A stretch of 64,000 nucleotides of DNA from [Streptosporangium] indianense (GCF_021474405.1 NZ_JAKEIO010000006.1:1-64000); one strand, 5' to 3'; shown: positions 17,682 to 29,741, counted from the stretch's first letter. Made by a program: numbers and translations. Notes: generated from the letters alone by a model not told the origin.

Positions 17682-17717
17682 TACCTCTTAACGAGCTACC
17701 TCGAATCGAGATACCTC
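17682..17717. promoter_or_regulatory. Three 15-bp-spaced TACCTC iterons: likely PadR operator
   Basis: TACCTC occurs at 17682, 17697 and 17712, exactly 15 bp apart, with CGAG following in the first two units. The second and third boxes also form an imperfect palindrome TACCTCGA-A-TCGAGATA (17697-17713). The location between divergent padR and MATE genes makes it the obvious operator. Confidence 0.7.
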
Positions 17718-17763
17718 GGGTGGCGCGAACCGAGGTTCGTCAGGCCGCAGGGGGACCGCCACC

Positions 17764-19086
17764 GTGAACGTCCATCGCAGACAGCTCGTTCTGCTCGCCC
17801 GCCCCGTCTACTTCTCGCTCCTCGCCTCGGTCGCCGCCGGGATCATCAACACCGTGTGGGTCGCCCGGCTGGGCGGTCCGGCCGTGGCCGCCGTGGCCGT
17901 CGCGACCACCACGGAGAACGTGCTGCTCGGCATCGCCCTGGTCTTCGGCTCCGGCACCACCGTGCTCGTCGCCCACGCCCGGGGCGCCCACGACCCCGCA
18001 GGCGTGCGGGCCGCCGTCCGGGGCGGATGGGTGCTGTGGGCGCTGGTGACACCCCTGGTGGTGGCGGGCGGCTTGCTCGCCCGTGAACCGCTGGCGCGGC
18101 TGGTGCTGGGTGGCACGGACAGCGCCGCGCTCCCGCTCACCGTCGCCTACTTCACGCTCTCCCTGCCGGGCATGGCCGTCTTCTTCGCCCAGCAGCTCGT
18201 CGACGGCCTCCTCAAGGGCGCCGGCGACACCCGCACCCCGATGCGGCTCGCGCTGCTGTCCAACGGCCTGGTCCTGGCCCTGGACCCGCTCCTCATCCAC
18301 CTCCACGGCGTCCGGGGCGCCGCGGCCGCCACGGTGCTGGCCCGGTGCGTGGCACTCGGCGCGGGACTCCTTGTGCTGCGGCGCGACCCCCTGCTGCGCG
18401 CGGCGCGCCGGGCCGCACCCGGGGAGGCACTGGCCGTCTCGCTGCGCCGGACGCTGACGACCGGACTGCCGATGTCCGCCGATTTCACCGTGCGGCAGAC
18501 GGGCGCCCTGGTCCTGGTCGCGATCGTGGCGCGGCTCGGCGTGACGGCGGTGGCCGCGTACGCGATCGCCTACAAGGCCCTGTACGTGGCGACCATGGCC
18601 TTCTACGCCGTTCGTCAGGCCGCCGCCATCCACACCGCCCACCTGCGCGGGGCGGGGCGGGACGCGCGGCGGGGGATCGGGCGGCAGGCCGTGCTCCTCT
18701 CCGCGGCGCTCGGCCTCACCGCGGCCGTGCTGCTGGCCGCCTGCGCCCCCTGGATCATGGCCGCCTTCGGCGCCGGCACCGCGGTCGCGCACGAGGGCGT
18801 GCTGTTCTTGCGCTGCGTCGGGCCCTACCTCGTACTCATGGCGGGCCTCATCGCGCTCGGCGGGGTCTTCGAGGGCAGCGGAGGCGCCTCGGTGCTCCTG
18901 CGCGTCACCGCCCTCGGAACGGCGGTCCAGCTGGCACTCGCGTACGCACTGACAGGGCTCGGGCTGCCCGGGGTGTGCCTGGCGCTGGCGCTCGCGACGG
19001 CGATGCAGTGCGTCCTGGCGGGGATGCTGTTCCGGCGGGCCCCGGCTCAGGAGGAGACGGGGGTCTCGTCGGCGCGGGTCGGCTGA
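17764..19086 (+). CDS. MATE family multidrug/metabolite efflux transporter
   Basis: 440 aa from GTG 17764, twelve membrane helices in two similar halves, as in NorM/DinF-type Na+ or H+ antiporters. Characteristic segments are INTVWVARLGGPAVAAVAVATT (helix 1-2), GAGDTRTPMR after the third helix pair, and GLPMSADFTVRQTGALVLVA beginning the second half. Substrate unknown. It is controlled by the divergent PadR regulator. Its 3' end overlaps the convergent glycosyltransferase gene by 40 nt. Confidence 0.92.
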   Translation: MNVHRRQLVLLARPVYFSLLASVAAGIINTVWVARLGGPAVAAVAVATTTENVLLGIALVFGSGTTVLVAHARGAHDPAGVRAAVRGGWVLWALVTPLVVAGGLLAREPLARLVLGGTDSAALPLTVAYFTLSLPGMAVFFAQQLVDGLLKGAGDTRTPMRLALLSNGLVLALDPLLIHLHGVRGAAAATVLARCVALGAGLLVLRRDPLLRAARRAAPGEALAVSLRRTLTTGLPMSADFTVRQTGALVLVAIVARLGVTAVAAYAIAYKALYVATMAFYAVRQAAAIHTAHLRGAGRDARRGIGRQAVLLSAALGLTAAVLLAACAPWIMAAFGAGTAVAHEGVLFLRCVGPYLVLMAGLIALGGVFEGSGGASVLLRVTALGTAVQLALAYALTGLGLPGVCLALALATAMQCVLAGMLFRRAPAQEETGVSSARVG

Positions 19087-20285
19087 GGGGGCACCGGGGC
19101 CGGCGGTGCGACGGACGGTACGGTCGCCCGCCACAGGGCCCGGGCCGCGATCAGGGCGGCGGTCACCAGCAGGCCGTTGCGCAGGAACAGCAGGGCGATG
19201 CCGAGGCCGTTGCTCGCCACCACCTCGGCGAAGTAGAACGGGAACTCCAGCACCGTCACGAAGCACGCGACCAGCACCAGCACGACCGGCAGCCGCATCC
19301 GGCTGCCGGGGTGGTACAGGCACACCGCCGCGAGCCCCACCAGCCACACCATGTACTGCGGGCTGATCACCCGGCTGGTGGTGGTGAACATCAGCACCGC
19401 CACGAAGGCCGCGTCGGCCGGCGTGTGCTCCTCGAAGCGCCGCGCCAGGAGCCGCCACAGCACCAGCCAGCCGAAGGCCGCGCCCGTCAGGAACAGCGCG
19501 CCGGTGCTCACCTCGCTCACATACGGCCCGAGGAACTCGATCGAGCCGTAGTTCAGCTTGACCTCGCCCTGCCAGCCGAAGTGCCGGGCGACATGGAAGA
19601 CCAGCGCGCCCAGCGACTCCACCTCGGTGCCCCGGTCGCGCTGGAAGGTCAGGAAGGCGAACGCGCCGGGCATGGCCAGGGCGAACGCGCCCGTCACGGC
19701 GATGCCGGTCACCAGGGCCGACACCCAGGCGCTGCGGCGGCGGGCGGCCAGCAGCAGCATCGCCGGCCAGACCTTCAGCAGCGCGGCGAAGGCGGCCAGG
19801 GCCCCCATGGTCCTCGGGCGCCGGGCGCCCGCGAGCAGCGCGGCCATGGCCACCGCCGTGACCATCACGTCGTAGCGGGCGTACACGGTCGGCCCGAGCA
19901 GCGGCACGCCGATCACCCACACCCAGGCACCGCGCAGCGACCGGCCCGGACGGCGTCCCGCGAAGGCCATGAGGGCCAGTACGGCCAGGTCGGTGACGCA
20001 GACCAGCACGAAGAACGCCGTCGCGTAGTCCAGGAAGGGCAGCAGGCCGGGGGAGAGGATCGCCAGGGCGGCGGCGGGCGGGTACTGCCAGGTGACGTCG
20101 GCCAGGGGGAAGGTCCCGGTGCTCAGGACGTGGTACCAGCCCTGGTAGATCACCTGGACGTCGCTCGTGACGTCCGGGCCCGGGAAGACGTACACCTTCA
20201 GGACGAACAGCAGCAGCAACAGCCTCGTGAGACACCAGACCACCGGCAGCCATGCCAGGGACCGCCTCGTGCCCGTCGTCTTCAC
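19047..20285 (-). CDS. Membrane glycosyltransferase, GT87/DUF2029 type
   Basis: 412 aa from GTG, about ten to eleven membrane helices. The features are those of actinobacterial polyprenyl-phosphate-mannose-dependent mannosyltransferases (GT87): an acidic first periplasmic loop (VFPGPDVTSDVQVIYQGW), TWQYPPAAALAIL, PTVYARYDVMVTAVAM with an acidic pair candidate, and SRVISPQYMVWLVG. It probably elongates lipomannan-like glycolipids. The divergent neighbour is a PimB-like GT4, which fits a shared pathway. Tail-to-tail 40-nt overlap with the MATE gene. Confidence 0.85.
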   Translation of the reverse strand: MKTTGTRRSLAWLPVVWCLTRLLLLLFVLKVYVFPGPDVTSDVQVIYQGWYHVLSTGTFPLADVTWQYPPAAALAILSPGLLPFLDYATAFFVLVCVTDLAVLALMAFAGRRPGRSLRGAWVWVIGVPLLGPTVYARYDVMVTAVAMAALLAGARRPRTMGALAAFAALLKVWPAMLLLAARRRSAWVSALVTGIAVTGAFALAMPGAFAFLTFQRDRGTEVESLGALVFHVARHFGWQGEVKLNYGSIEFLGPYVSEVSTGALFLTGAAFGWLVLWRLLARRFEEHTPADAAFVAVLMFTTTSRVISPQYMVWLVGLAAVCLYHPGSRMRLPVVLVLVACFVTVLEFPFYFAEVVASNGLGIALLFLRNGLLVTAALIAARALWRATVPSVAPPAPVPPQPTRADETPVSS

Positions 20286-20403
20286 GTGATTCCTGCCCGT
20301 TCGCGATGCCGTGTTGATGGGGCCATGATGGGCCCGTCAGCTGTGAGCGTGCCACACCTGCCGCCGGGGACGGCGGCGAGGGCGGTTGGATAGGGTCGGC
20401 GGC

Positions 20404-23306
<2,903 letters not shown>

Positions 23307-23319
23307 GGCGACCGGGAGG

Positions 23320-25116
23320 TCACTTCGCGTAGATCGCCTCGATCTCGTGCGCGTAGTCCTTCGCCACCACGTTCCGCTTCAGCTTCAGCGACGGCGTCAG
23401 GTGGCCCGACTCCTCCGTGAACTGGGAGGACAGAATGCGGAACTTCCGCACCGATTCCGCCTTCGACACCGCGGCGTTGCCGTCGTCGATCGCCGCCTGG
23501 ACCGCGGCCAGCAGGTCCGGGTCCTCGCTCAGCGACGCCGCGGTGGCACCCGCCGGCTTGCCGTGGTCGGCGCACCAACGGCCCAGGAACTCCTCGTCGA
23601 TGGTGACCAGCGCGCCCACGAACGGCCGCCCGTCGCCCACCACCATGCACTCCGCGACCAGCGCGTGCGCCCGGATGCGGTCCTCGATCACGGCCGGGGC
23701 GACGTTCTTGCCGCCCGCGGTGACGATGATCTCCTTCTTGCGCCCGGTGATCCGCAGGTAGCCGTCCTCGTCGAGGGTGCCGACGTCACCGGTGTGGAAC
23801 CAGCCGTCGGCCAGCGCCTCGGCGGTCGCGGCGGGGTTGTTCCAGTACTCCTTGAACAGGTGCTCGCCGTGCAGCAGCACTTCGCCGTCGTCGGCGATCC
23901 GCACCACCGAGCCGGGCAGCGGCTGGCCGACCGTGCCGATCTTCTGCCGGTCCCACGGGTTGAACGCCGTCGCCGCGCAGGACTCGGTCAGGCCGTAGCC
24001 CTCCAGGACCGTGAAGCCGATGCCGCGGAAGAAGTGGCCGAGGCGCTCGCCCAGCGGCGCGCCGCCGGAGATGGCGTACTCGCCCCGGCCGCCCAGGACG
24101 GCGCGGAGCTTGCTGAAGACGAGCTTGTCGAACGTCTTGTGCTTGATCCGCAGGCCGAACGACGGGCCCGCGGGCGTGTCCAGCGCCTTGCTGTATGCGA
24201 TGGCGGTGTCGGCGGCCTTGTCGAAGATCTTGCCCTTGCCGTCGGCCTGGGCCTTGGCGCGGGCCGAGTTGTAGACCTTCTCGAAGACCCGCGGCACACC
24301 GAGGATCAGCGTCGGACGGAACGCGGCCAGCTCGTCGGTGAGGTCCTTGATGTCCGGGACCGTGCCGAGCTTGATCGGCGCCATCATGGGCGCGATCTGC
24401 ACCAGCCGGCCGAAGACGTGCGCGAGCGGCAGGAAGAGCAGCACCGAACACTCGCCGGTGCGGAACAGCGGACGCAGCCGCTCCACGATGTTGCCGCACT
24501 CCGCGAAGAAGCTGCGGTGGGTGAGCACACAGCCCTTGGGGCGGCCGGTGGTGCCGGAGGTGTAGACGATGGTGGCGGGGTCGTCGGCCTTGGCGAACGA
24601 GCCGCGCTCCTCGACCGTCTCGTCGGTGACGTCCTGGCCGAGCCTGCCCAGTTCGTCGATGCCGCCGCCGTCGATCTGCCACACGTGCTTCAGCGCCGGC
24701 AGCCGGTCGCGCACCGACTCGACGGCGGCCGTGTGGGCGTCCGACTCCACGACACAGGCCGTCGCGCCCGAGTCGCCGAGGATCCACAGCACCTGCTCCG
24801 CCGAACTGGTCTCGTACACCGGCACGGTCACCGCGCCCGCGCTCCAGATGGCGAAGTCCATCAGCGTCCACTCGTACCGGGTGCGGGACATCAGACCCAC
24901 CCGGTCGCCCGGCTGCACCCCGGCGGCGATCAGGCCCTTCGCCGCCGTGTGGACCTCGGCGAGGAACGTGGTGGCGGTGACGTCCTGCCAGCTGCCGCCG
25001 ACCTTGCGGGCGATCACGGCGACGTCCGGGTGCTGCGCGGCGTTTCTGCGGACGATGTCGGTCAGATTTCCGTCGGCAGGGACCTCGTACAAAGCCGGAA
25101 GGCTGAACTCGCGCAA
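23320..25116 (-). CDS. Long-chain fatty acid-CoA ligase (FadD15-like)
   Basis: 598 aa from TTG at 25116 with GAGGAG 9 nt upstream. AMP-forming adenylation enzyme: P-loop-like TIVYTSGTTGRPKGCVLTH, the substrate-lid region FLPLAHVFGRL, GGAPLGERLGHFF, EGYGLTESCAA, TGDVGTLDEDGYLRITGRKKE and a C-terminal catalytic Lys in PSLKLKRNVV. It activates fatty acids to acyl-CoA for lipid synthesis or beta-oxidation, at the inner face of the membrane. Convergent with the cholesterol oxidase gene (13 bp apart), which does not by itself imply a common pathway. Confidence 0.95.
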   Translation of the reverse strand: MREFSLPALYEVPADGNLTDIVRRNAAQHPDVAVIARKVGGSWQDVTATTFLAEVHTAAKGLIAAGVQPGDRVGLMSRTRYEWTLMDFAIWSAGAVTVPVYETSSAEQVLWILGDSGATACVVESDAHTAAVESVRDRLPALKHVWQIDGGGIDELGRLGQDVTDETVEERGSFAKADDPATIVYTSGTTGRPKGCVLTHRSFFAECGNIVERLRPLFRTGECSVLLFLPLAHVFGRLVQIAPMMAPIKLGTVPDIKDLTDELAAFRPTLILGVPRVFEKVYNSARAKAQADGKGKIFDKAADTAIAYSKALDTPAGPSFGLRIKHKTFDKLVFSKLRAVLGGRGEYAISGGAPLGERLGHFFRGIGFTVLEGYGLTESCAATAFNPWDRQKIGTVGQPLPGSVVRIADDGEVLLHGEHLFKEYWNNPAATAEALADGWFHTGDVGTLDEDGYLRITGRKKEIIVTAGGKNVAPAVIEDRIRAHALVAECMVVGDGRPFVGALVTIDEEFLGRWCADHGKPAGATAASLSEDPDLLAAVQAAIDDGNAAVSKAESVRKFRILSSQFTEESGHLTPSLKLKRNVVAKDYAHEIEAIYAK

Positions 25117-25413
25117 GACTGCTGCTCCTCATAGGGCGCCGGCGCCACGACGGTGTGTGCTGCGACGGTGCGGTCCAAGGCTCGGGGAAGTGCTCGCGCA
25201 TTCACTTGTTGAAATGCGCAGCACGACTGGACTGGCCGGACGTTACCCGCCGGTATGGCTTCTACGACAGGGGGTCCCGTCGAGATGTTCGCTGCGTCAC
25301 ACAGTTGGGTGTTCCTTTGCGCACAGTAGTCCACCCGCTAACTGACTTGCCAGTAACCGCAGGTAGGGCCGCCACTGTTCACAAGGGCAGCGCTCGACCT
25401 ACGCTTGATCGTC
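25117..25413. other. 297-bp divergent intergenic region
   Basis: It holds the 5' regions of the acyl-CoA ligase (minus) and the phosphoesterase (plus). Only the putative TACGCT -10 box (25400-25405, 8 nt before ATG 25414) and a somewhat AT-richer stretch (25300-25360) stand out. No convincing small gene; a 90-codon frame on the minus strand overlaps the ligase start and lacks normal codon bias. Confidence 0.5.
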
Positions 25414-26211
25414 ATGGCACCCACACCAGCCGGAAACCACCGGACGCGCGTCCACGTGGTCAGCGACGTCCACGGCAACGCGCGTGACCTGGCCAGGGCC
25501 GGGGAGGGCGCCGACGCCCTGATCTGCCTGGGCGACCTCGTCCTCTTCCTCGACTACGCCGACCACTCGCGCGGCATCTTCCCCGACCTGTTCGGTGTCG
25601 AGAACGCCGACCGCATCGTCGCGCTGCGCACCGCCCGCCGCTTCGAGGAGGCCCGGGCGTTCGGGGCCGGGCTGTGGGCCGGCCTCCAGGGGGACCGCGC
25701 CACGGTGATCGAGAAAGCGGTGCGCAAACAGTACGCCGAGTTGTTCGCCGCGTTCCCCACCCCTACGTACGCCACCTACGGCAACGTCGACATGCCGGCC
25801 CTGTGGCGCGAGTACGCGGGCCCCGGCACAACCGTCCTCGACGGCGAGCGCGTCGAGATCGGCGGTTGGGTCTTCGGCTTCGTCGGCGGCGGCCTGCGCA
25901 CCCCGATGCGGACGCCGTACGAGATCAGCGACGAGGAGTACGCGGCGAAGATCGAGGCCGTGGGCGAGGTCGACGTGCTCTGCACGCACATCCCGCCCGA
26001 GGTCCCCGAACTGGTCTACGACACCGTCGCCCGCCGCTTCGAACGCGGCAGCCGGGCCCTGCTGGACGCCATCCGCCGCACCCGGCCCCGCTACTCCCTC
26101 TTCGGGCACGTCCACCAGCCGCTGGTGGCCAGGATGCGGATCGGGGCCACCGAGTGCGTGAACGTGGGGCACTTCGCGGGGACCGGGCGGCCCTGGGCGC
26201 TCCAGTGGTGA
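25414..26211 (+). CDS. Calcineurin-like metallophosphoesterase
   Basis: 265 aa from ATG 25414, probably leaderless behind TACGCT. Metal-site motifs are in order: VVSDVHGNA (D-x-H), LGDLVLF (GD), TYGNVDMP (GNxD), LCTHIPPE (H) and LFGHVHQPL (GHxH). This is a dimetal phosphoesterase fold; substrate unknown (nucleotide or phosphoprotein are possible). A short insertion (residues about 55-95) forms helices before GNVD. It stands alone, followed by the SRPBCC gene with its own leader. Confidence 0.9.
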   Translation: MAPTPAGNHRTRVHVVSDVHGNARDLARAGEGADALICLGDLVLFLDYADHSRGIFPDLFGVENADRIVALRTARRFEEARAFGAGLWAGLQGDRATVIEKAVRKQYAELFAAFPTPTYATYGNVDMPALWREYAGPGTTVLDGERVEIGGWVFGFVGGGLRTPMRTPYEISDEEYAAKIEAVGEVDVLCTHIPPEVPELVYDTVARRFERGSRALLDAIRRTRPRYSLFGHVHQPLVARMRIGATECVNVGHFAGTGRPWALQW

Positions 26212-26319
26212 GGACGTCCCAGGTCGGGTGAGATCCGTCAGGCCCGTGCGCGGTAGCCTTCACGCTGCACACTCGTGCGCACGACCTCATAACGGCCCGC
26301 ATCTGGAGGAGCCACGGCG

Positions 26320-26757
26320 ATGGCGGAACACACCAGCTCGAGCATCACCATCGAGGCGGCCCCGGCCGACGTCATGGCGGTCATCGCCGACTTCGCGCGC
26401 TACCCGGACTGGACGGGCGAGGTGAAGGAGGCCGAGGTCCTCAAGACCGACGCCCAGGGCCGCGCCGAGCAGGTCCGCCTCGTCATGGACGCGGGCGCGA
26501 TCAAGGACGACCAGATCCTCGGATACACCTGGACCGGCGAGAACGAGGTGTCCTGGACGCTGGTGAAGTCCCAGATGCTGCGGTCCCTCGACGGCTCGTA
26601 CATCCTCAAGCCCGCCGGGGCGGGGGGTACGGAGGTCACGTACGCGCTGACCGTGGACGTCAAGATCCCGATGCTCGGGATGATCAAGCGGAAGGCCGAG
26701 AAGGTCATCATCGACCGGGCGCTGGCGGGGCTGAAGAAGCGGGTGGAATCGGCCTGA
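26320..26757 (+). CDS. SRPBCC/START-like (polyketide cyclase-type) protein
   Basis: 145 aa with the helix-grip fold pattern SSITIEAAPADVMAVIAD..ARYPDWTG and a C-terminal amphipathic helix (RALAGLKKRVES). Such proteins bind hydrophobic ligands. It starts with ATG behind GGAGGA. It stands directly before the ArsA-like ATPase gene, and such neighbours recur in Streptomyces as I recall. A role in lipid or membrane handling is only an inference. Confidence 0.85.
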   Translation: MAEHTSSSITIEAAPADVMAVIADFARYPDWTGEVKEAEVLKTDAQGRAEQVRLVMDAGAIKDDQILGYTWTGENEVSWTLVKSQMLRSLDGSYILKPAGAGGTEVTYALTVDVKIPMLGMIKRKAEKVIIDRALAGLKKRVESA

Positions 26758-26800
26758 CGGTGGCCGTGGGGGTTCCTGCGCAGTAGCCGGTGCACGAGCG

Positions 26801-26874
26801 TTGTGGCTGGTCGCGCCCACACGGCGGAGCCGCATGGTCACCACAGCCCCGCGCCCCTGAGGGCGTCTCCGTTA
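26801..26874. repeat. Intergenic palindromic repeat, second copy (minus orientation)
   Basis: On the minus strand this reads CGCCCTCAGGGGCGCGGGG, then the GCGGCTCCGCCGTGTGGGCG core, then a ...GACCAGCCACAA end. The core at 26811-26835 matches 2567-2591 in 24 of 25 positions. It separates the SRPBCC and ArsA-like genes. Confidence 0.7.
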
Positions 26875-26886
26875 CCGTTCCTTCCC

Positions 26887-28056
26887 ATGCGCACCATCCT
26901 GATCACCGGCCCCGGCGGCAGCGGCCGTACCACCCTTGCGGCCGCGACCGCCCTGGCCGTGGCGGCCGAGGGCAGCCGCACCCTCGTCCTCGGCGCCGAC
27001 CGCACCGACACCCTCGGTGCCGCCCTGGGGGTGCCGACCGGGCCGAAGCCGGTCGAGGCAGCACCCCGTCTCACCGCCTGGCGCCCCGACCCCGCCGGTG
27101 ACTTCCGCAGGGACCTCGCCGCCCTCCAGGACCGTGCATCCTCCGCTCTGGACCTCCTCGGCGCCTCCCGTCTCGACCCCGAGGAGCTCACCCCGCTGCC
27201 CGGTGCCGGGGAACTCGCCCTGCTGCGCGCCCTGCGCGACGCCGCGCTGTCGGAGACGTACGACACCCTCGTCGTCGACCTCCCCCCGGCCCCCGAGGCC
27301 CTCGCCCTCCTCGCCCTGCCCGAGGAACTGGGCCGCTACCTGCGCCGCCTGCTCCCGCCGGAACGCCAGGCGGCCCGCGCCCTGCGCCCCGTCCTCGGCC
27401 GCCTCGCCGGCGTCCCCATGCCCGCCGAGTGGCTGTACGAGACGGCAGCCCGCTGGGACGTGGAACTGGGTGCCGTCCAGGCGGTCATCGCCGACCGCGG
27501 CACCGTGGTGCGCCTGGTCGCCGAGCCCGGCCCGGCCGGAGGCGACGCGCTGCGCACCGCCCGTCTCGGCCTCGCCCTGCGCGGGCTGCGCACCGACGTG
27601 GTGATCGCCAACCGCGTCCTGCCCGAGGCGTCCCCCGACACCTGGCTCGCCGGTCCGGTCGCCCAGCAGCGCAAGACCCTGGAGGAGTGGCGCGAGTCCC
27701 ACGACGTCCGCACCGTCGCCCACCTCGGACGCGACCCGCGCGGCACCGACGACCTCACCGCCCTCGCCGTGCCGGGCGCCGGGCAGCCCGCCCCCGCCGC
27801 CGACTGGACCGTGACCGACCGGCTCGACACGGACGGCGTGCTCGTCTGGGAGATCCCTTTGCCCGGCGCCATACGCGAGGAACTCGACCTCGTCCGGCGC
27901 GGGGACGAACTCGTCGTCACGGCGGGCGCCTTCCGCCGGGTCGTCCCGCTGCCCTCCGCGCTGCGCCGCTGCACGGTCGACGGGGCCGCCCTGCGCGAGG
28001 GCGCACTGCGGATCCGGTTCGCGCCCGACCCGAAGCTGTGGCCGCAGGACCGCTGA
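26887..28056 (+). CDS. ArsA/GET3-like ATPase homologue with altered Walker A
   Basis: 389 aa from ATG 26887. The N-terminus has the ArsA/MinD-type layout (RTILITGPGGSGRTTLAAATALAVA, then TLVLGADR and DTLVVDLPPAPEALALLALP), and ArsA-like C-terminal features such as DVVIANRVLPE and LVRRGDELVV. The deviant Walker A normally reads GKGGVGKTT; here it is GPGGSGRTT, so both the signature Lys and the phosphate-binding Lys are gone. ATP hydrolysis is therefore doubtful, and the protein may bind nucleotide or a partner only. It is downstream of the SRPBCC gene and upstream of the glucose kinase pair. Confidence 0.82.
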   Translation: MRTILITGPGGSGRTTLAAATALAVAAEGSRTLVLGADRTDTLGAALGVPTGPKPVEAAPRLTAWRPDPAGDFRRDLAALQDRASSALDLLGASRLDPEELTPLPGAGELALLRALRDAALSETYDTLVVDLPPAPEALALLALPEELGRYLRRLLPPERQAARALRPVLGRLAGVPMPAEWLYETAARWDVELGAVQAVIADRGTVVRLVAEPGPAGGDALRTARLGLALRGLRTDVVIANRVLPEASPDTWLAGPVAQQRKTLEEWRESHDVRTVAHLGRDPRGTDDLTALAVPGAGQPAPAADWTVTDRLDTDGVLVWEIPLPGAIREELDLVRRGDELVVTAGAFRRVVPLPSALRRCTVDGAALREGALRIRFAPDPKLWPQDR

Positions 28057-28159
28057 GCAGGGGGGCGGAAAAGAGGGGAACACGGCCGGTCCGGGCCCGT
28101 GAACCCGGTACGGCCGTTCGGGTAACGTCGTAGGGACGAACCGTAGTCAGGAGCCCGTC

Positions 28160-28657
28160 ATGAGCGAAGATCTCCCCCCGTCCGGCGCCGCCCGCGACGA
28201 GGCCGCGGACGACGTGCGGGTGACCGACGCCGACGCCTGGGCGACCGCCTGCGCCGAGGACCTCCAGGCGGAGAAGGAACGCCGCCGCGCCACGTACGGC
28301 ACGCCCCCCGGCTCCGCCGCGGAGGAGTTGAAGAAACTCGTGGACGCCGTCGCCGAGAAGCTGTCCGGTGGCCAGTCCCCGCTGCTCGGCGCGGTCGCGG
28401 GCCCCGCGGCTCAGCAGGTCGTGCGACAGGTCGTGCAGCAGGCCAAGGACGCCGTGGAACCGGTCATCGAGCGCAATCCGGACGTCTTCGACCATCTGGC
28501 CGCCGCCGGGAACGAGCTGCTCGCCGCCTACCGCTCCGCAGTCCAGGCCCAGGAACGGCGCTGGACCGGCCGCGACGACCGGAACGACCCCCGCGACGGT
28601 GAACGCCGGGACGGCGGCGACGACGCCGGCCCCGGGGAGCGCATCGACCTGGACTGA
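28160..28657 (+). CDS. DUF5304 protein upstream of glucokinase (SCO2127-like)
   Basis: 165 aa, acidic and Asp/Arg-rich at both ends, with a helical centre (SAAEELKKLVDAVAEKLSG, VVRQVVQQAKDAVEPVIERN). No catalytic motif. Its place directly upstream of glkA corresponds to SCO2127 of S. coelicolor, which was reported to stimulate glucose kinase and carbon catabolite repression; I recall this from the literature and cannot check it here. It starts with ATG behind CAGGAG. A separate promoter region (130 bp) lies between it and glkA. Confidence 0.8.
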   Translation: MSEDLPPSGAARDEAADDVRVTDADAWATACAEDLQAEKERRRATYGTPPGSAAEELKKLVDAVAEKLSGGQSPLLGAVAGPAAQQVVRQVVQQAKDAVEPVIERNPDVFDHLAAAGNELLAAYRSAVQAQERRWTGRDDRNDPRDGERRDGGDDAGPGERIDLD

Positions 28658-28787
28658 GCCCCGACCCGGCCGGGCGACGGCCCCGGAGCGGCCGCCCGGG
28701 GTGCCCACCGTGCGGACGACAGCGAACCCGGCGGCACGCCTCGGGTACCGTTGGCCGTAGCGGGGCTCGACCGAAACTGAGGGATTC

Positions 28788-29741
28788 ATGGGACTCACCA
28801 TCGGCGTCGACATCGGCGGCACGAAGATCGCGGCCGGCGTGGTCGATGAGGACGGCAACATCCTCTCGACCCACAAGGTGCCGACCCCGGGCACGGCTGA
28901 GGGCATCGTGGACGCCATCGCTTCGGCGGTGGACGGCGCACGCGTCGGACACGACATCGTCGGCGTGGGCATCGGTGCCGCCGGCTACGTGAACCGGCAG
29001 CGCTCCGAGGTCTACTTCGCGCCCAACATCCACTGGCGCAACGAGCCGCTCAAGGAGAAGGTCGAGGCCCGCGTGGGCCTCCCGGTGGTCGTGGAGAACG
29101 ACGCGAACGCCGCGGCGTGGGGCGAGTACAAGTTCGGTGCCGGCAAGGGCCACCGCAACGTCATCTGCATCACCCTCGGCACCGGCCTCGGCGGCGGCAT
29201 CATCATCGGCAACAAGCTGCGCCGAGGGCACTTCGGCGTCGCCGCCGAGTTCGGCCACATCCGCATGGTGCCGGACGGCCTGCTGTGCGGCTGCGGCTCG
29301 CAGGGCTGCTGGGAGCAGTACGCCTCCGGCCGCGCCCTCGTCCGGTACGCCAAGCAGCGCGCCAACGCCACCCCCGAGAACGCCGAGATCCTGCTCGGCC
29401 TCGGCAACGGCACGCCCGACGGCATCGAGGGCAAGCACATCTCCATGGCCGCCCGCCAGGGCGACCGGGTGGCCGTCGACTCCTACCGCGAACTGGCCCG
29501 GTGGGTCGGCGCGGGCCTCGCCGACCTCGCCTCCCTCTTCGACCCGTCCGCCTTCATCGTCGGCGGCGGCCTCTCCGACGAGGGCGAACTGGTCCTGGGC
29601 CCGATCCGCAAGTCCTACAAGCGCTGGCTGGTGGGCGGCAACTGGCGCCCGGTGGCCGAGGTCCGCGCGGCGGAACTCGGCAACAAGGCCGGCCTCGTGG
29701 GCGCGGCGGACCTGGCGAGGGAACCCGACCCGATCATGTAG
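28788..29741 (+). CDS. glkA: Glucokinase, ROK family
   Basis: 317 aa. It phosphorylates glucose with ATP in the cytoplasm and in Streptomyces is the central mediator of carbon catabolite repression. ROK features are the N-terminal phosphate loop GVDIGGTKIAAGVVD, the sugar-binding VVENDANAAAWGEY with catalytic Asp, LGTGLGGGIIIG, and EFGHIRMVPDGLLCGCGSQGCWEQY with the zinc-binding CxCGxxGCxE. No DNA-binding domain is present, which distinguishes it from ROK repressors. GAGGG lies a few bases before ATG 28788. Confidence 0.97.
   Translation: MGLTIGVDIGGTKIAAGVVDEDGNILSTHKVPTPGTAEGIVDAIASAVDGARVGHDIVGVGIGAAGYVNRQRSEVYFAPNIHWRNEPLKEKVEARVGLPVVVENDANAAAWGEYKFGAGKGHRNVICITLGTGLGGGIIIGNKLRRGHFGVAAEFGHIRMVPDGLLCGCGSQGCWEQYASGRALVRYAKQRANATPENAEILLGLGNGTPDGIEGKHISMAARQGDRVAVDSYRELARWVGAGLADLASLFDPSAFIVGGGLSDEGELVLGPIRKSYKRWLVGGNWRPVAEVRAAELGNKAGLVGAADLAREPDPIM

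Noticed and set aside
25062-25334. 90-codon minus-strand frame upstream of the acyl-CoA ligase
   Set aside because: It overlaps the ligase start, uses AT-rich third positions unlike neighbours and has no ribosome binding site.
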